Shown: positions 1 to 7,549 of the stretch, piece by piece
How the letters are laid out: every line of letters begins with the position of its first letter
How positions within the stretch are numbered: position 1 is the first letter of the stretch
DNA from: Paludibaculum fermentans_A
GTDB taxonomy: Bacteria > Acidobacteriota > Terriglobia > Bryobacterales > Bryobacteraceae
DNA length: 64,000 nt
Assembly: GCF_051172195.1 (NCBI RefSeq)
Contig: NZ_JBPJAQ010000002.1
Coordinates: forward strand, 558,001 to 622,000
Reading direction: 5' to 3'
Translations under genes and position numbers: made by a program
The notes under the pieces: model-generated
Databases searched by the model: none
What the model was told of the DNA's origin: nothing
Seen by the model: only the letters and a program-made list of their open reading frames with translations

Positions 1-556
1 AGAAGTCGGGAAGGGCACCGGTCTCGGACTCTCCATGGTGCAGGGCGTTGTGTCTCAATGCGGAGGCATCATCGAGGTGCGCAGCACCCCTGGCGCCGGC
101 GCCACCTTTGAAATCTACCTCCCCGCCGTGGCGGCCGAGGCTCCCCTGCAAGGGGATGCGATTTCCGCCGCGCCGCCCGCCGGCACGGAAACTGTCCTCG
201 TCGTGGAGGACCAGCCCGCCGTCCGGCAGTTCGCCGCCGAGGTGCTCGTCTCCTACGGCTACTCCGTGATCGAAGCCTCCAGTGCCAGCGAAGCCCTCGA
301 AATCGCACGCGCGGGCCGCGTCGTCATCGACCTGCTGCTCACCGACGTCGTCATGCCCGAGATGGATGGCGTCGAACTGACACGCCTCATTCGCGAGATC
401 TATCCGGACATCAAATGGCTCTACATGTCGGGCTACAGTGGCGCTGCCATCTCCGAACGAAGCCATCTCGATATGCGCAGCGAGTTCATCCAGAAACCCT
501 TCAATCCCGAACAGCTCGCCCTCAAGGTGCGGGCGGTTCTGGTTCGCCAGGACTAA
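1..556 (+). CDS. Hybrid sensor histidine kinase, C-terminal part (partial)
   Basis: The frame is open from the left edge, so the start lies outside the window. The first visible residues form the G2 box of a GHKL ATPase domain (GTGLGLSM), followed by the last strands of the kinase core (GGIIEVRSTPGAGATFEIYLP). After an alanine/proline-rich linker comes a CheY-like receiver domain from about residue 65: ETVLVVEDQ holds the acidic pair, LLLTDVVMPEMDG holds the phospho-acceptor aspartate, and IQKPF holds the conserved lysine. The protein therefore autophosphorylates elsewhere in the chain and passes phosphate to its own C-terminal receiver. No output domain follows, so it probably signals through a separate phosphotransfer or response-regulator partner. 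The sensor domain is not visible. Confidence 0.9.
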   Translation, partial: EVGKGTGLGLSMVQGVVSQCGGIIEVRSTPGAGATFEIYLPAVAAEAPLQGDAISAAPPAGTETVLVVEDQPAVRQFAAEVLVSYGYSVIEASSASEALEIARAGRVVIDLLLTDVVMPEMDGVELTRLIREIYPDIKWLYMSGYSGAAISERSHLDMRSEFIQKPFNPEQLALKVRAVLVRQD

Positions 557-657
557 ACAAGACCGCCGCAAACTCTCAGTCACCTTAGGTCCGCACCCTA
601 GCCGATTCAGGTCAATCTCCTATAGTCCGATTACGTGGCATTGTCGATCACTTCGTC

Positions 658-1362
658 ATGATTGGTGGTGCCGTCCGGTTCGTCCTCCTGCTGCTGCTCG
701 CCGCGACGGTCGCCCCTGCTGCCGACATCGAGGGCAACATTCTGATTCTAAGGAAGTTAACGAAGCGCACCGTCACCGCCTCGGCAGGCTCCTATCAGCG
801 CGGCACCGCCGTCGAACTCGGCCCCGATCCCACCGTCGACCCCCTGGCCTACGAGCGCGAGCACGTCGTCGTCTATCTGGAAGGCGCCCTCGGCTCCAAA
901 CCCGTTAACGCCACCATTGAGCAGAAAGAGCGCCGTTTCTCGCCCGATCTCCTCGTCGTCCCGGCCGGGTCCACCGTCTCATTCCCCAATCTTGACCCCA
1001 TCTTCCACAACGTCTTCTCCCTCTCGAAGGCCAAGTCCTTCGATCTCGGGAACTACCCCCGGAACCAGTCGCGCAGCGTCCCCTTCCAGAACCCGGGCAT
1101 CGTCTTCGTCAACTGCCACCTCCACCCCAACATGGCAGCCGCAATCGTGGTCGTGCCCAACCGCTTCTATGTGCGCGGCGACGCCGAGGGCCGCTTTACC
1201 CTCGCCCAAGTCCCAGCCGGCGAGTACACGCTGGTGGCCTGGCACAAGACGGCCGGCTTCTTCCGCCAGAAGGTCCAACTCCCTGAGACCGGCACCGTGA
1301 AGGTCCAGTTCTCCATCCCCCTGGGACCGGAAACCACCGCCCGGCACGTGCACGACAGGTAA
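658..1362 (+). CDS. Secreted cupredoxin-like protein with carboxypeptidase-regulatory-like C-terminus
   Basis: A 234-residue exported protein. Residues 1-22 form a signal peptide (VRFVLLLLLAATVAPAAD). The central part is plastocyanin-like: FPNLDPIFHNVFS carries His117 and FVNCHLHPNM carries Cys153, His156 and Met159, the four usual type-1 copper ligands in the expected order. The C-terminal 65 residues (GRFTLAQVPAGEYTLVAWH) look like a small beta-sandwich of the carboxypeptidase-regulatory type. It is the first gene of a tight unit with the HD-GYP gene (3 bp gap) and a barrel protein, which suggests a periplasmic electron or copper carrier tied to that pathway. No good Shine-Dalgarno precedes the ATG, so the start is the least certain part. 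Confidence 0.8.
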   Translation: MIGGAVRFVLLLLLAATVAPAADIEGNILILRKLTKRTVTASAGSYQRGTAVELGPDPTVDPLAYEREHVVVYLEGALGSKPVNATIEQKERRFSPDLLVVPAGSTVSFPNLDPIFHNVFSLSKAKSFDLGNYPRNQSRSVPFQNPGIVFVNCHLHPNMAAAIVVVPNRFYVRGDAEGRFTLAQVPAGEYTLVAWHKTAGFFRQKVQLPETGTVKVQFSIPLGPETTARHVHDR

Positions 1363-1365
1363 ACC

Positions 1366-3048
1366 ATGCGATTTGCCACGCGCACATTCCTCTACTCCTT
1401 CACGCCCTTCGCGCTGCTGCTGACGGGCAGTTTCTGGGCCATCCAGGAGATGGTGGAGTCCACGGTCCACGAACGGCTCAGCGCCGCGCTGCGCGACACC
1501 CAGTCGACCATCGCCCGCGTCCGCTCGAAGGGCGAACTGCAGAACAGCCGGTTCCTGCGCGTCATCGGCGAGAACGCCGCGCTGAAGGCCGGTCTCCAGT
1601 TGATGGCCGTCGAACCGCAAAGCGCCGACGCACGCCGCACTGTCGCGGACCAGTTGCGCGATGTCGGCGAGAAGCTCGGCTTCGACCTGCTCACCGTATC
1701 GGATACCCAGGGCAAGCCTCTGGCCGGAGTCATCCGGTCCTCCGGACGTCTCATCGAAATGGACACGGCCGCCATCCAGCCGCCCGGCCGCGGCTTCCTG
1801 AACCTGGAAGATCGCACCTACCAGGTCACCTCTATTGCTCTCGAACAGGCCGACGAACTCATCGGTACCCTCGCCGTCGGCGAGACCTTTGATTTCTCCG
1901 GCTTCACCACCCCGGCCGTACTCACGCGCGACGGCAGGGTCCTCATCTCCAGTGTTCCGGGCATCGCTACGCCGCTGGTCGAAGCGGCTCTCAAAGCGTG
2001 CCTGCCGCAGGCTGAATGCAAGGTCAAACTCGGCGGCGACACCTACCTCTCGCTGCCGCTTGAAAGTGTCACGTTCGGCGATGGCTATGTCCTCCGCAGC
2101 CTGCAGAATGTCGACTCCGCCATCGGGCCGGTCCACGCCATTCTCCGCCAGGTGTTCCTCGTCGCCGGACTCGGCGCCCTGCTAGCCGCCATGGTCGTCA
2201 GCCTGCTGGCTTCGCGCTCCATCGTCAAGCCCATCGCCAGCGTCGCCGAGCAGTTGCGCGAGTGCGCCACCACCGGAAGGCTGCCCGAGTTCCAGACAAC
2301 GCCCGGCGCCACCTACGAGATCCGTGAATTCACGCGCAGCTTCAACCGTGCCGCGGCTTCCATCCGCGAGGCTCGCCAGTCGCTCCACCGCGCTTATGTC
2401 GAGTTCAGCGGCTCACTCGCCAATGCGCTGGACGCCCGCGACCGTTACACCGCCGGCCATAGCCGCCGCGTCAGCGAAATGGCCTGCGCCGTCGCCCGTG
2501 CCATGAACTTCAGCACAGAGGAGCTGGAGGAGATGCAGATCGGCGCCCTGCTCCACGACATCGGCAAGATCGGCATCCGCGACGCCGTCCTGCAGAAGCC
2601 CGGGCGCCTCACTGACGAGGAGTTTGACCTCATCAAACAGCACCCCACCATCGGCCGCCGTATCATGGAGGGTGTCCAGGGCTTCCAGCCCTACCTTTCC
2701 ATCGTCGAGCTCCATCACGAGAACTGGGATGGAACCGGCTACCCGAACGGCCTGCTGGGCGAGGAGACACCGCTGCCGGCCCGCATCGTCCATGTGGTCG
2801 ACACCTACGACGCCATGACCACGGACCGGCCCTATCGCAACGGCCTGAGCCACGACGAGACCCTCTCTTGGCTGCAGGAGAGCGCCGGGCGCCTGTTCGA
2901 TGCCCGCGTCGTCGAGGTCTTTACTCAACTCGCGCCCGCTTTCGCGCGGCGCCGCGCCGAAGGCTTCAACCTCGAGACTTCCATGCTGAGCCTCGTCGAG
3001 GCTGTGGCCGATCCGCCGCTGCCGGCCAGGGAGTCGAGTGAAGTATGA
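1366..3048 (+). CDS. Membrane-anchored HD-GYP cyclic-di-GMP phosphodiesterase
   Basis: A 560-residue signalling protein. A membrane helix at about residues 8-25 is followed by an extracytoplasmic sensor region (about 35-260), a second helix (263-283), a HAMP linker (284-335) and a C-terminal HD-GYP domain (about 345-540). Diagnostic motifs are intact: HDIGK at 397-401, HHENWDGTGYP at 450-460, and DTYDAMTTDRPYR near 479-491. The family hydrolyses cyclic di-GMP using a metal centre. The gene starts 3 bp after the cupredoxin gene and its end overlaps the next gene in an ATGA junction, so the three are almost certainly co-translated. The periplasmic sensor may read the state of the upstream copper protein; that is inference. 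Confidence 0.92.
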   Translation: MRFATRTFLYSFTPFALLLTGSFWAIQEMVESTVHERLSAALRDTQSTIARVRSKGELQNSRFLRVIGENAALKAGLQLMAVEPQSADARRTVADQLRDVGEKLGFDLLTVSDTQGKPLAGVIRSSGRLIEMDTAAIQPPGRGFLNLEDRTYQVTSIALEQADELIGTLAVGETFDFSGFTTPAVLTRDGRVLISSVPGIATPLVEAALKACLPQAECKVKLGGDTYLSLPLESVTFGDGYVLRSLQNVDSAIGPVHAILRQVFLVAGLGALLAAMVVSLLASRSIVKPIASVAEQLRECATTGRLPEFQTTPGATYEIREFTRSFNRAAASIREARQSLHRAYVEFSGSLANALDARDRYTAGHSRRVSEMACAVARAMNFSTEELEEMQIGALLHDIGKIGIRDAVLQKPGRLTDEEFDLIKQHPTIGRRIMEGVQGFQPYLSIVELHHENWDGTGYPNGLLGEETPLPARIVHVVDTYDAMTTDRPYRNGLSHDETLSWLQESAGRLFDARVVEVFTQLAPAFARRRAEGFNLETSMLSLVEAVADPPLPARESSEV

Positions 3049-4118
3049 GACTTGCAGTCCTCATCCTGGCTGCCTCCGGTAGTCTACTGGCGCAGGAGGC
3101 CAATTCCGGTTTCGAGATCCGCACTTCGCTCAGCGCTGGCGGCTTCTTCAGTGACCGTCTGGCCGTGCAACCGCGAGACGGCGCCCCCGCCACGGCCGGT
3201 GCCCGCGCGGTCTTCTATCCGGCCTGGAAGATCAACCGCCATTGGTCCGTCGCCGGCACCTACCAGGTCTATACCAGGCCCTACTTCTACGAACAGTTCA
3301 ACACCCAGGGCCACGGCTTGAAAGGCGATCTCCTGCAGGCTCACCTCAGCTACTCCCAGTTCTGGAAGAACGGCTCGCTGGTGGTCCGCGCCGGGCAGCT
3401 CTCGTCCGCCTTCGGGTCGTTCCTGCTGCGCTATGACGACATGGCCAACCCGGTCATCGACATGCCGGTGACTTACGGCTACTACTACAAGCCCATCACC
3501 ACACTGGGCCAGGCCGGAGCCCAGGCCGACCTCACCCTCGCGAAGTTCGACCTGCGGGCCCAGTTCGTCAACTCGTCCCCGGCCAACCGCCGCAGCGTCT
3601 TCGATTCCGACCAGTACGGTGCGTGGGCCGGCGGAGCCGGTGTCACCCTCACTCAGGGCTTCCGCGTCGGCGTCTCCGCTTACCGCGGCCCTTACCTGCA
3701 CCGCGAATACGCCTTCTACCGGGCCGGCGAAGCGAAGCCCCGCGATCTGCCCGGGTCAGCCTACGGCTTGGATGTTGAGTGGGCGCGCGGCCATTGGGAT
3801 GTCACCGGCGAATGGCAGAAGTTCCAGCGGGCCTACCGCGTCGTCCCGTTCCTCAACCAGCACTCCGGTTATGGGGAAGTCCGGCGTGTGCTCCACCCGC
3901 GCTGGTATGTGGCCGGCCGGGCGGGTTACGTTCGCTCCAGCCGCAACCCGGCCAACGACATCTACGAGGTGGCGGTCGGCTACCGCCCCAACGCACACCA
4001 GTTGCTCAAGGTGGGCTATCAGATCCAGCACGGACCGGCTACGCCCGGCACCACAGGCAATACGTTCGCCATTCAACTGGTCACCACGCTGCGCCTGGTC
4101 TCGATTGCCAGGGACTAG
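3045..4118 (+). CDS. Predicted outer-membrane beta-barrel protein
   Basis: A 357-residue protein with a short signal peptide (MRLAVLILAASGSLLAQ). The mature part is rich in alternating hydrophobic/aromatic strands with Tyr-Gly-Arg turns (for example SVAGTYQVYTRPYFYEQF, RWYVAGRAGYVRSS, FAIQLVTTLRLV) and ends in a strand pattern typical of outer-membrane barrels. I do not recognise a named family; a porin-like or phosphate-selective-porin-like fold is possible. It overlaps the HD-GYP gene by 4 nt (ATGA), making it the third member of that operon. Its stop codon overlaps that of the convergent thioredoxin gene in the sequence CTAG. Confidence 0.7.
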   Translation: MRLAVLILAASGSLLAQEANSGFEIRTSLSAGGFFSDRLAVQPRDGAPATAGARAVFYPAWKINRHWSVAGTYQVYTRPYFYEQFNTQGHGLKGDLLQAHLSYSQFWKNGSLVVRAGQLSSAFGSFLLRYDDMANPVIDMPVTYGYYYKPITTLGQAGAQADLTLAKFDLRAQFVNSSPANRRSVFDSDQYGAWAGGAGVTLTQGFRVGVSAYRGPYLHREYAFYRAGEAKPRDLPGSAYGLDVEWARGHWDVTGEWQKFQRAYRVVPFLNQHSGYGEVRRVLHPRWYVAGRAGYVRSSRNPANDIYEVAVGYRPNAHQLLKVGYQIQHGPATPGTTGNTFAIQLVTTLRLVSIARD

Positions 4119-5314
4119 AAACCCACACCCTTCAGCACCGCCATCAGGTCCTCTTTGCTGCGGGAGCCGCTGAGGAAGCGCACCACCTGCCCATTGGCGT
4201 CGATGATGAAGATGGTCGGAATCGAGCGGATGCGGTACAGGCTATGGGCCTTGCGATTGGAGTCGTCCAGGGTAGGGAAGGAGAGTACGGCTTCCTTCGC
4301 ATACTCGTTCGCGATGCTCTTGCCTTCGTCGTTGACGCCGTAGACGTACAGTCCCTTCTTGCTGAGCCGGTCATAGATGTCGGCCAGCCCGGGCAGTTCG
4401 CGGCGGCACGGCCCGCACCAGCTTGCCCAGAAGTTCAGCAGCACCACCTTGCCCCGCAGGTCGGACAGCCGCACCTTCTCGCCGTCCAGGGTCTTCAGCT
4501 CGAAATCAGGAGCGGGTTTATTCAGCAGTAGCGAACCGGTCTGGCCGGGAATCGGCACCGCATCCACCCGCTTGGCGTTCTTGGGCGGCGCGAACTCGAA
4601 GGTGGAATCCGGCACCGCGTCGTCCCACCGGAAGCTCGTCAACTCCAGCGTCATGCGGATCAGGGTGCGCTCACCTTCGCTGCTCCGCGTATTCGCCCAC
4701 ACCATGTGTCCGATGTCCATCGTCTCCGGCTGCACGGCCATCTCAATGTAGGTGCGCCCGTCCCGCTGGTGCTCCTTGGACATCACCCGCAGCAGCGGCC
4801 ACTTCTCCTTGCGGCCTTCGAACTTCACGGCAGCGACGCCGTTCTGGTCCGCACTCTCGGCTGTTTTGAACATGCTCGCCAAACCCGGCACAACCATGCG
4901 CGTGAACGTCTCGGCCAGGTCCCGTTCATTGTCCGAATCGCCGGCCGCTTCCTCATTGTCGAGCGGTGCGCCCTCTTCTTCCGTGAATTGCTTCAGCTTG
5001 GGCACAAATGCCCAGCTCTTCTGGCCATTGGAGATGAGCTGATACTCATCCTTTTCCTCCGCCTCGATGCGCAGGAACGACTTGCCTTGAGGGCCGCTGG
5101 CGAGCTTGAATTTGGCTTTCGACAGCATCCGGGACGCGTTGTTGCCCCGCTGTCCCTCGAGCACCAGCGTGCCCTCCATCAGGTAGCGCTTGGCCCGCTC
5201 TGCCCGGATAGCGACGTTCTTGATTGTCCTGCTGAGCTCGGCTTGCGATAGCTCCTGGGCCGATGCCAGGGATAGAAATACTGAAAAGGAAAGTATTACG
5301 GAAAGTACACGCAT
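4115..5314 (-). CDS. Exported TlpA/ResA-type thiol-disulfide protein with LolA/DUF2092-like N-terminus
   Basis: The start at 5314 gives a clean signal peptide (MRVLSVILSFSVFLSLASAQ) and a GAGG ribosome binding site 6 nt upstream; a longer reading would bury the signal. Residues about 25-245 resemble the beta-rich LolA/DUF2092 periplasmic fold. Residues about 265-399 form a TlpA-like thioredoxin domain with the active site WCGPC (Cys300, Cys303) after APDFELKTLDGEKVRLSDLRGK. It probably reduces or oxidises periplasmic disulfides. A 13-bp perfect inverted repeat covers the region just upstream, with the ribosome binding site in its last arm. The cation-efflux and deoxyhypusine-synthase-like genes lie upstream on the same strand. 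Confidence 0.85.
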   Translation of the reverse strand: MRVLSVILSFSVFLSLASAQELSQAELSRTIKNVAIRAERAKRYLMEGTLVLEGQRGNNASRMLSKAKFKLASGPQGKSFLRIEAEEKDEYQLISNGQKSWAFVPKLKQFTEEEGAPLDNEEAAGDSDNERDLAETFTRMVVPGLASMFKTAESADQNGVAAVKFEGRKEKWPLLRVMSKEHQRDGRTYIEMAVQPETMDIGHMVWANTRSSEGERTLIRMTLELTSFRWDDAVPDSTFEFAPPKNAKRVDAVPIPGQTGSLLLNKPAPDFELKTLDGEKVRLSDLRGKVVLLNFWASWCGPCRRELPGLADIYDRLSKKGLYVYGVNDEGKSIANEYAKEAVLSFPTLDDSNRKAHSLYRIRSIPTIFIIDANGQVVRFLSGSRSKEDLMAVLKGVGF

Positions 5315-5320
5315 TCGAGG

Positions 5321-5355
5321 CCTCGGATAATGACCGGATTGTTCATTATCCGAGG
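5321..5355 (-). promoter_or_regulatory. 13-bp perfect inverted repeat covering the leader of the TlpA-like gene
   Basis: CCTCGGATAATGA (5321-5333) and TCATTATCCGAGG (5343-5355) are exact inverse complements separated by 9 nt. The structure begins 18 nt after the stop codon of the upstream gene and ends 6 nt before the ATG at 5314. The GAGG that should serve as ribosome binding site is the end of the 3-prime arm, so a folded RNA would hide it. No T-run follows, which argues against a simple terminator. It could be an RNA switch-like hairpin or a DNA operator. Confidence 0.7.
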
Positions 5356-5373
5356 ATTTCAAGCGCCGCGCAA

Positions 5374-6480
5374 TTAGCCTTTCTGCAGGTGTTGGTACAG
5401 GTGGTGGACGAACGCCAGATTGTCGCTTTGCACGTAATGCATGGCGCCGCCCATGCGCGAAAAGCTCTTGCAGAACCTCAGGTAATAGGCCGGATTCGTC
5501 TTGGGCGGCTCGCCCTGGGTCCAGTCCCAGCCGCCGCCGTCCTGCAGGTCGACTACATAAATAGTAAGACCGCTGACGGTGGGGCGGCCGGCCTGCAACC
5601 GCAGGTTGTTCACGCAGCTCAGGGTCTTCTCAAATACCTGGGGGGCCATGATGGCCGAGCCGATGGAGAGCACCACGCCGTTGTCCAGCGATTCGGCGGA
5701 GTCGCCGAACAGGCGGAAATCCAAACCTGCCGCGCGGCCGATGACCGCCCCGTCGAACATCGGGTGATTGGAGATGATGTCGTAGCCGATGCCCGGATGC
5801 ACCGTGGCCGGCACTTCGTGGCGGAAGGCCTGCGCCAGGATGGACGCCTGTTTCCACTTGTGCTCGACCGTGATGCGGCCGCTGGGCAAACCGTGCTGCC
5901 GCATCAGGCGCAACAGGTCGGCCCGTGCGCCCGTTAGAGGATGGCCCGGTTCCCTGGCAATGGCCGTTTCCAGTTCCGCTAAGGTTGGCAGGCTTACCCC
6001 GTCTTCCCAAATGAACCGGCCCAGCGAAACACCGTAGCCTTCGCCGCGCAGCGCTCCAGCCAGCAGGGCGAGATGGATGTTGCGGCCCGTCTCGTCCCAG
6101 GCTCCGAAGGTGCCGGTGGCTACATTCTCTTCCACGCTCTCGGTGGAGCGGCCCAGCCAGGAGTACTCCCAGTCGTGGATGGTGCCGGCCCCGTTCGTGC
6201 AGACATGGGTCAGCCAACCGGAAGCCATCATCTTCTCGAGGATCAGGGCCGAACCGTTCCGCAAGAGGTGTGCGCCGTACATCAGCGCGACCGCCGCGCC
6301 GCGAACGCGGGCCGCCTGGATGGTGCGGGCGCATTCCAGCGTGGCCTGGTCAACTTCGGGGGTGCAGGCTTTCGGCTCGGAGTCTGGCGGAACCAGGATC
6401 TTCTCAACTTGCGTGAGGCTTTTCCGGTCGGCGAGCGGGTAGACCTTCAAGGTCTCCCAATTCATACTGGCAGGCTTCAA
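5374..6480 (-). CDS. Deoxyhypusine-synthase-like NAD-binding family protein
   Basis: 368 residues, starting at a TTG with a good AAAGGA ribosome binding site 8 nt upstream; an ATG at 6465 is an alternative without such a site. The sequence has Rossmann-like glycine motifs: LTHVCTNGAGTIHDWEYSWLG near residue 90, then TESVEENVATGTFGAWDETG, and VPATVHPGIGYDIISNHP further on. These resemble bacterial relatives of deoxyhypusine synthase, which use an NAD-binding fold; bacteria have no eIF5A, so the substrate is unknown and the assignment is from memory of the family pattern only. There is no signal peptide, so the protein is cytoplasmic. It lies 30 bp after the cation-efflux gene on the same strand. 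Confidence 0.5.
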   Translation of the reverse strand: MKPASMNWETLKVYPLADRKSLTQVEKILVPPDSEPKACTPEVDQATLECARTIQAARVRGAAVALMYGAHLLRNGSALILEKMMASGWLTHVCTNGAGTIHDWEYSWLGRSTESVEENVATGTFGAWDETGRNIHLALLAGALRGEGYGVSLGRFIWEDGVSLPTLAELETAIAREPGHPLTGARADLLRLMRQHGLPSGRITVEHKWKQASILAQAFRHEVPATVHPGIGYDIISNHPMFDGAVIGRAAGLDFRLFGDSAESLDNGVVLSIGSAIMAPQVFEKTLSCVNNLRLQAGRPTVSGLTIYVVDLQDGGGWDWTQGEPPKTNPAYYLRFCKSFSRMGGAMHYVQSDNLAFVHHLYQHLQKG

Positions 6481-6510
6481 TACACGGGTCCTTTCTGACC
6501 CTTCAGTATC

Positions 6511-7398
6511 TCAGGCCAGGGGGCAGCCGTGGCACAAAGGCGGTTCTGAGGCTTCCACCTGAAGTGTTGTATGGGCGATGCCGAAGCGGTTGCGCAGGCT
6601 ATCGTGGACCACGCCGAGAAACCGGTTGTCCAGCCGTTCGTGGTTCACCACGAGGTGGGCCGTGAGGGCGGACTCGGTGGTGCTGAGGCTCCAGACGTGC
6701 AGGTCGTGCGCACCCGTCACACCGGGCATGGCCAGCAGGGCGGCCCGCACCTGTGGCAGGTCGATGTTGGCTGGGACTCCGTCGGCGACCATGCGCCACG
6801 ATTCCACGCACACCGGCCAACTGCTGCGCAGGGTCATCGCTACGATGACGAGAGCCAGGGCTCCGTCGATCCAGCGCCAGCCCGTGAGGGCGCTGATGCC
6901 GGCGCCGGCCAGGACGGCCAGTGACACGCCCGCATCCGTCGCCATATGAAGGTAGGCGGCACGTGTATTCAGGTCATGCTCCGAACCCTTCTGGAGGCTC
7001 CAGGCGGTCCAGCCGTTGACCAGCAGCGCCGCCGCTGCTGTCGCCATCACGACGCCGTACTTCATGGGGTTCTGATCGTTCCAGTGGGTCACCGCCTCCC
7101 AGGCAATGAAGCCCAGCGTGCCCAGCAGGACGACGGCATTGACGAAGGCGCAAATGGCAGTCAGGCGGCGATGGCCATAGGTGCGCTCTGACGTCGCCGG
7201 CCGCCGCGCCGCGACACGGGCGCCCCAGGCCAGAAGAAGCGAGAGCGTGTCGCTGAGGTTGTGGGTGGCATCGGCCAGCAAGGCGGCCGAACCGGTCCAG
7301 GCGCCAATCGCAAACTCACCGGCGACCAGGAGTCCGTTCCACACGCTGCCCCAGGCGAAGGCCGAATCCGAATGATGATGGTGGCCGCTGCAGGACAT
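6511..7398 (-). CDS. Cation diffusion facilitator (CzcD/ZitB-type Zn/Co/Cd efflux)
   Basis: 295 residues with six predicted membrane helices, the usual size for the family. It begins with a His-rich segment (CSGHHHHSD). The helix-2 metal site LLADATHNLSD (His-x3-Asp) and helix-5 site HMATDAGVS (His-x3-Asp) are both present, forming the intramembrane metal site expected for zinc-type members. The C-terminal cytoplasmic domain (LPQVRAALLAMPGVTGAHDLHVWSLS) has the ferredoxin-like fold seen in CDF proteins. The family exchanges divalent cations for protons at the inner membrane. The two genes downstream on the same strand may share its transcript. Confidence 0.93.
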   Translation of the reverse strand: MSCSGHHHHSDSAFAWGSVWNGLLVAGEFAIGAWTGSAALLADATHNLSDTLSLLLAWGARVAARRPATSERTYGHRRLTAICAFVNAVVLLGTLGFIAWEAVTHWNDQNPMKYGVVMATAAAALLVNGWTAWSLQKGSEHDLNTRAAYLHMATDAGVSLAVLAGAGISALTGWRWIDGALALVIVAMTLRSSWPVCVESWRMVADGVPANIDLPQVRAALLAMPGVTGAHDLHVWSLSTTESALTAHLVVNHERLDNRFLGVVHDSLRNRFGIAHTTLQVEASEPPLCHGCPLA

Positions 7399-7492
7399 CC
7401 CATGCTCCTCTCTTCTCTCTCGCGCATACCCTATACCCCTATGCTGCGCTTGCCGGAGTGGGAAGTCAAGGAATACCCCAGGGGGCTATATG

Positions 7493-7528
7493 AAGAAAGG
7501 GCGGCGCACCCGGTCAGGTGAGCCGCCC
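7493..7528 (-). terminator. Intrinsic terminator after TonB receptor 1
   Basis: Read on the minus strand, GGGCGGC (arm 7522-7528) pairs with GCCGCCC (7499-7505), with an inner CACC/GGTG pair, a 6-nt loop, and then TTTCTTC running to 7493. It starts about 21 nt after the stop codon at 7550. Stem strength and the T-rich tail fit a rho-independent terminator. Confidence 0.8.
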
Positions 7529-7549
7529 AGGCGGGTCTGGTGGAATTGG

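Noticed and set aside
7430..7470. TTGACT and CTTG...CAAG upstream of the cation exporter as a MerR-type metal operator
   Set aside because: Half-sites agree in only the outer four bases and no -10 box lies at 19-20 nt, so the case is too weak.
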